A DNA stretch of 6,448 bases from JAEUKQ01 sp964414755 (GTDB taxonomy: Bacteria > Pseudomonadota > Alphaproteobacteria > JAEUKQ01): the NCBI GenBank assembly GCA_964414755.1, contig CAYPXH010000056.1:1-6448 (forward strand). The letters run 5' to 3'. A program made the position numbers and the translations under genes. The notes under the pieces were generated by a model. The model saw nothing but the letters and a program-made list of their open reading frames with translations, had not been told where the DNA came from and searched no databases. Every line of letters begins with the position of its first letter. The stretch's first letter is position 1. Below are positions 5,549-6,448 of the stretch, piece by piece.

Positions 5549-6448
5549 TTAGCTGTTGCTCCAAGGACCGGTGGTTGTTTTTTGGGATGTACTCATACCA
5601 GGCATATTTTTGCCAAGGGCATCTTTGGCTAATTCAGCAACGCCAGCCAGCGCCCCAATAACCCCCGATGCCTCAAGTGGCATCATAATCAATTTCTGAT
5701 TAGGTGCTGATGCAACATTTTGTAAAGCTTCAACATATTTAATTGCTACAAAGTAATTAATTGCCTGGACATTCCCACCACTAATAGCTTTTGAGACAAC
5801 TTCGGTTGCCTTAGCCTCGGCCTCGGCACCGCGTTCACGGGCTTCAGCATCGCGAAAAGCTGCTTCACGACGGCCTTCAGCCTCAAGAATAGCGCTTTGT
5901 TTTTCACCATCTGCCTTCAAAATGGCGGCTTGTTTTAAACCCTCTGCTTCCAAAATTGCCGCGCGCTTATCCCGTTCAGCCTTCATTTGGCGCGCCATCG
6001 AGTCAACCAGATCACGTGGCGGGGCAATGTCTTTAATTTCAATACGGGTAACCTTAATACCCCATGGGGTGGTTGCCTCGTCAACAACTTTTAGTAATTG
6101 GTGGTTAATTTTATCGCGCTGTGACAAAAGTTCGTCCAAATCCATGGATCCCATCACGGTACGAATATTGGTCATAGTTAGGTTTAAAACTGCATTTTCT
6201 AGGTCACTTACCTCATAGGCTGCCTTGGCAGCGTCTAGCACCTGATAAAAAACAACACCATCAACCGATACCATTGCGTTGTCTTTGGTAATGACTTCTT
6301 GTGTTGGCACATCCAGCACCTGTTCCATCATATTCATGCGGGCGCCAATACGATCAATTAATGGAACAATAAGGTTTAAACCAGGACGCAAGGTTTTAAT
6401 GTAACGCCCAAACCGTTCAACAGTAAACTCATTCCCTTGCGGAACAGA
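5549..6448 (-). CDS. qmcA: SPFH/stomatin-like membrane protein (paraslipin, QmcA type), N-terminus cut by window edge
   Basis: The gene runs off the right edge; 299 residues are visible. The first visible residues, SVPQGNEFTVERFGRYIKTLRPG, are the start of the SPFH domain, so the missing part should be little more than the N-terminal membrane anchor. The SPFH core follows (MNMMEQVLDVPTQEVITKDN, VDGVVFYQVLDAAKAAYEV, NIRTVMGSMDLDELLSQRD, EATTPWGIKVTRIEIKDI). Next is an Ala/Glu/Lys-rich coiled coil made of four 11-residue repeats at visible residues about 163-206. Then come INYFVAIKYVEAL and a PNQKLIMMPLEASGVIGALAG end. Such proteins form large oligomeric rings at the inner membrane, organise lipid domains and assist membrane protease regulation, usually with an NfeD partner, which is the next gene here. 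TTG at 6391 is internal and not a start. The symbol is by similarity to E. coli QmcA and is tentative. Confidence 0.93.
   Translation of the reverse strand, partial: SVPQGNEFTVERFGRYIKTLRPGLNLIVPLIDRIGARMNMMEQVLDVPTQEVITKDNAMVSVDGVVFYQVLDAAKAAYEVSDLENAVLNLTMTNIRTVMGSMDLDELLSQRDKINHQLLKVVDEATTPWGIKVTRIEIKDIAPPRDLVDSMARQMKAERDKRAAILEAEGLKQAAILKADGEKQSAILEAEGRREAAFRDAEARERGAEAEAKATEVVSKAISGGNVQAINYFVAIKYVEALQNVASAPNQKLIMMPLEASGVIGALAGVAELAKDALGKNMPGMSTSQKTTTGPWSNS

Noticed and set aside
5284..5661. Plus-strand open frame of 125 codons across NfeD and the SPFH end
   Set aside because: It is antisense to two confidently identified genes and their ribosome binding site; its composition (many Lys, Pro and Ile) is that of a shadow frame.
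5922..6218. Plus-strand open frame of 98 codons
   Set aside because: It is antisense to the SPFH gene; the Ser/Arg-rich translation is a by-product of the coding strand.
6389..6391. TTG codon as the start of the SPFH gene
   Set aside because: The frame continues upstream through conserved SPFH sequence (VPQGNEFTVERFGRY) to the window edge, so the codon is an internal leucine.

Overview
The window looks like chromosomal DNA of a low-GC (about 40 percent by eye, not counted) Gram-negative bacterium, most likely an alphaproteobacterium. The best clue is the SPFH protein at the right end, whose wording (MGSMDLDELLSQRD, EATTPWGIKVTRIEIKDI) resembles alphaproteobacterial paraslipins. The placement is from memory of the families, not from a search. 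No tRNA, rRNA, CRISPR array, transposase or phage gene was seen.

Layout. Bases 1-212 carry the C-terminal end of an unrecognised plus-strand gene, bracketed by a perfect 18-base inverted repeat (1-18 and 209-226). Bases 213-390 are a convergent intergenic region with one weak hairpin. All other genes are on the minus strand. Reading from right to left, the first block is a partial SPFH/paraslipin gene (running off the right edge) and an NfeD-family gene, ending at a strong intrinsic terminator near 5000-5036. Then comes a regulatory region of about 200 bases with a candidate promoter and a striking double palindromic operator at 4910-4938. Downstream of it is a tightly packed five-gene operon: FAD-dependent amine-oxidase-like protein (COG2907 type), DUF1365 protein, cyclopropane-fatty-acyl-phospholipid synthase-like methyltransferase, DUF3833 protein and short-chain dehydrogenase/reductase. 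Gaps inside it are 5, 8 and 31 bases or fewer, plus one 4-base ATGA overlap.

How the genes work together. The five-gene set is a known conserved neighbourhood of proteobacteria, thought to modify unsaturated acyl chains of membrane phospholipids. The SAM methyltransferase alkylates the double bond, and the flavoprotein, DUF1365, DUF3833 and SDR proteins probably carry out or support redox and handling steps. In relatives such as Rhodobacter sphaeroides, related genes belong to the RpoE/ChrR singlet-oxygen response, and a Cfa-like methyltransferase starts furan fatty acid synthesis. Here no sigma factor or ChrR gene is seen, and the promoter region instead shows a palindromic operator that suggests a local dimeric regulator. 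The SPFH/NfeD pair is a separate membrane-organisation unit.

The points most worth following up are the operator, the altered bicarbonate-site residues of the methyltransferase, the DUF3833 protein without a lipobox, and the inverted repeat around the orphan C-terminus.
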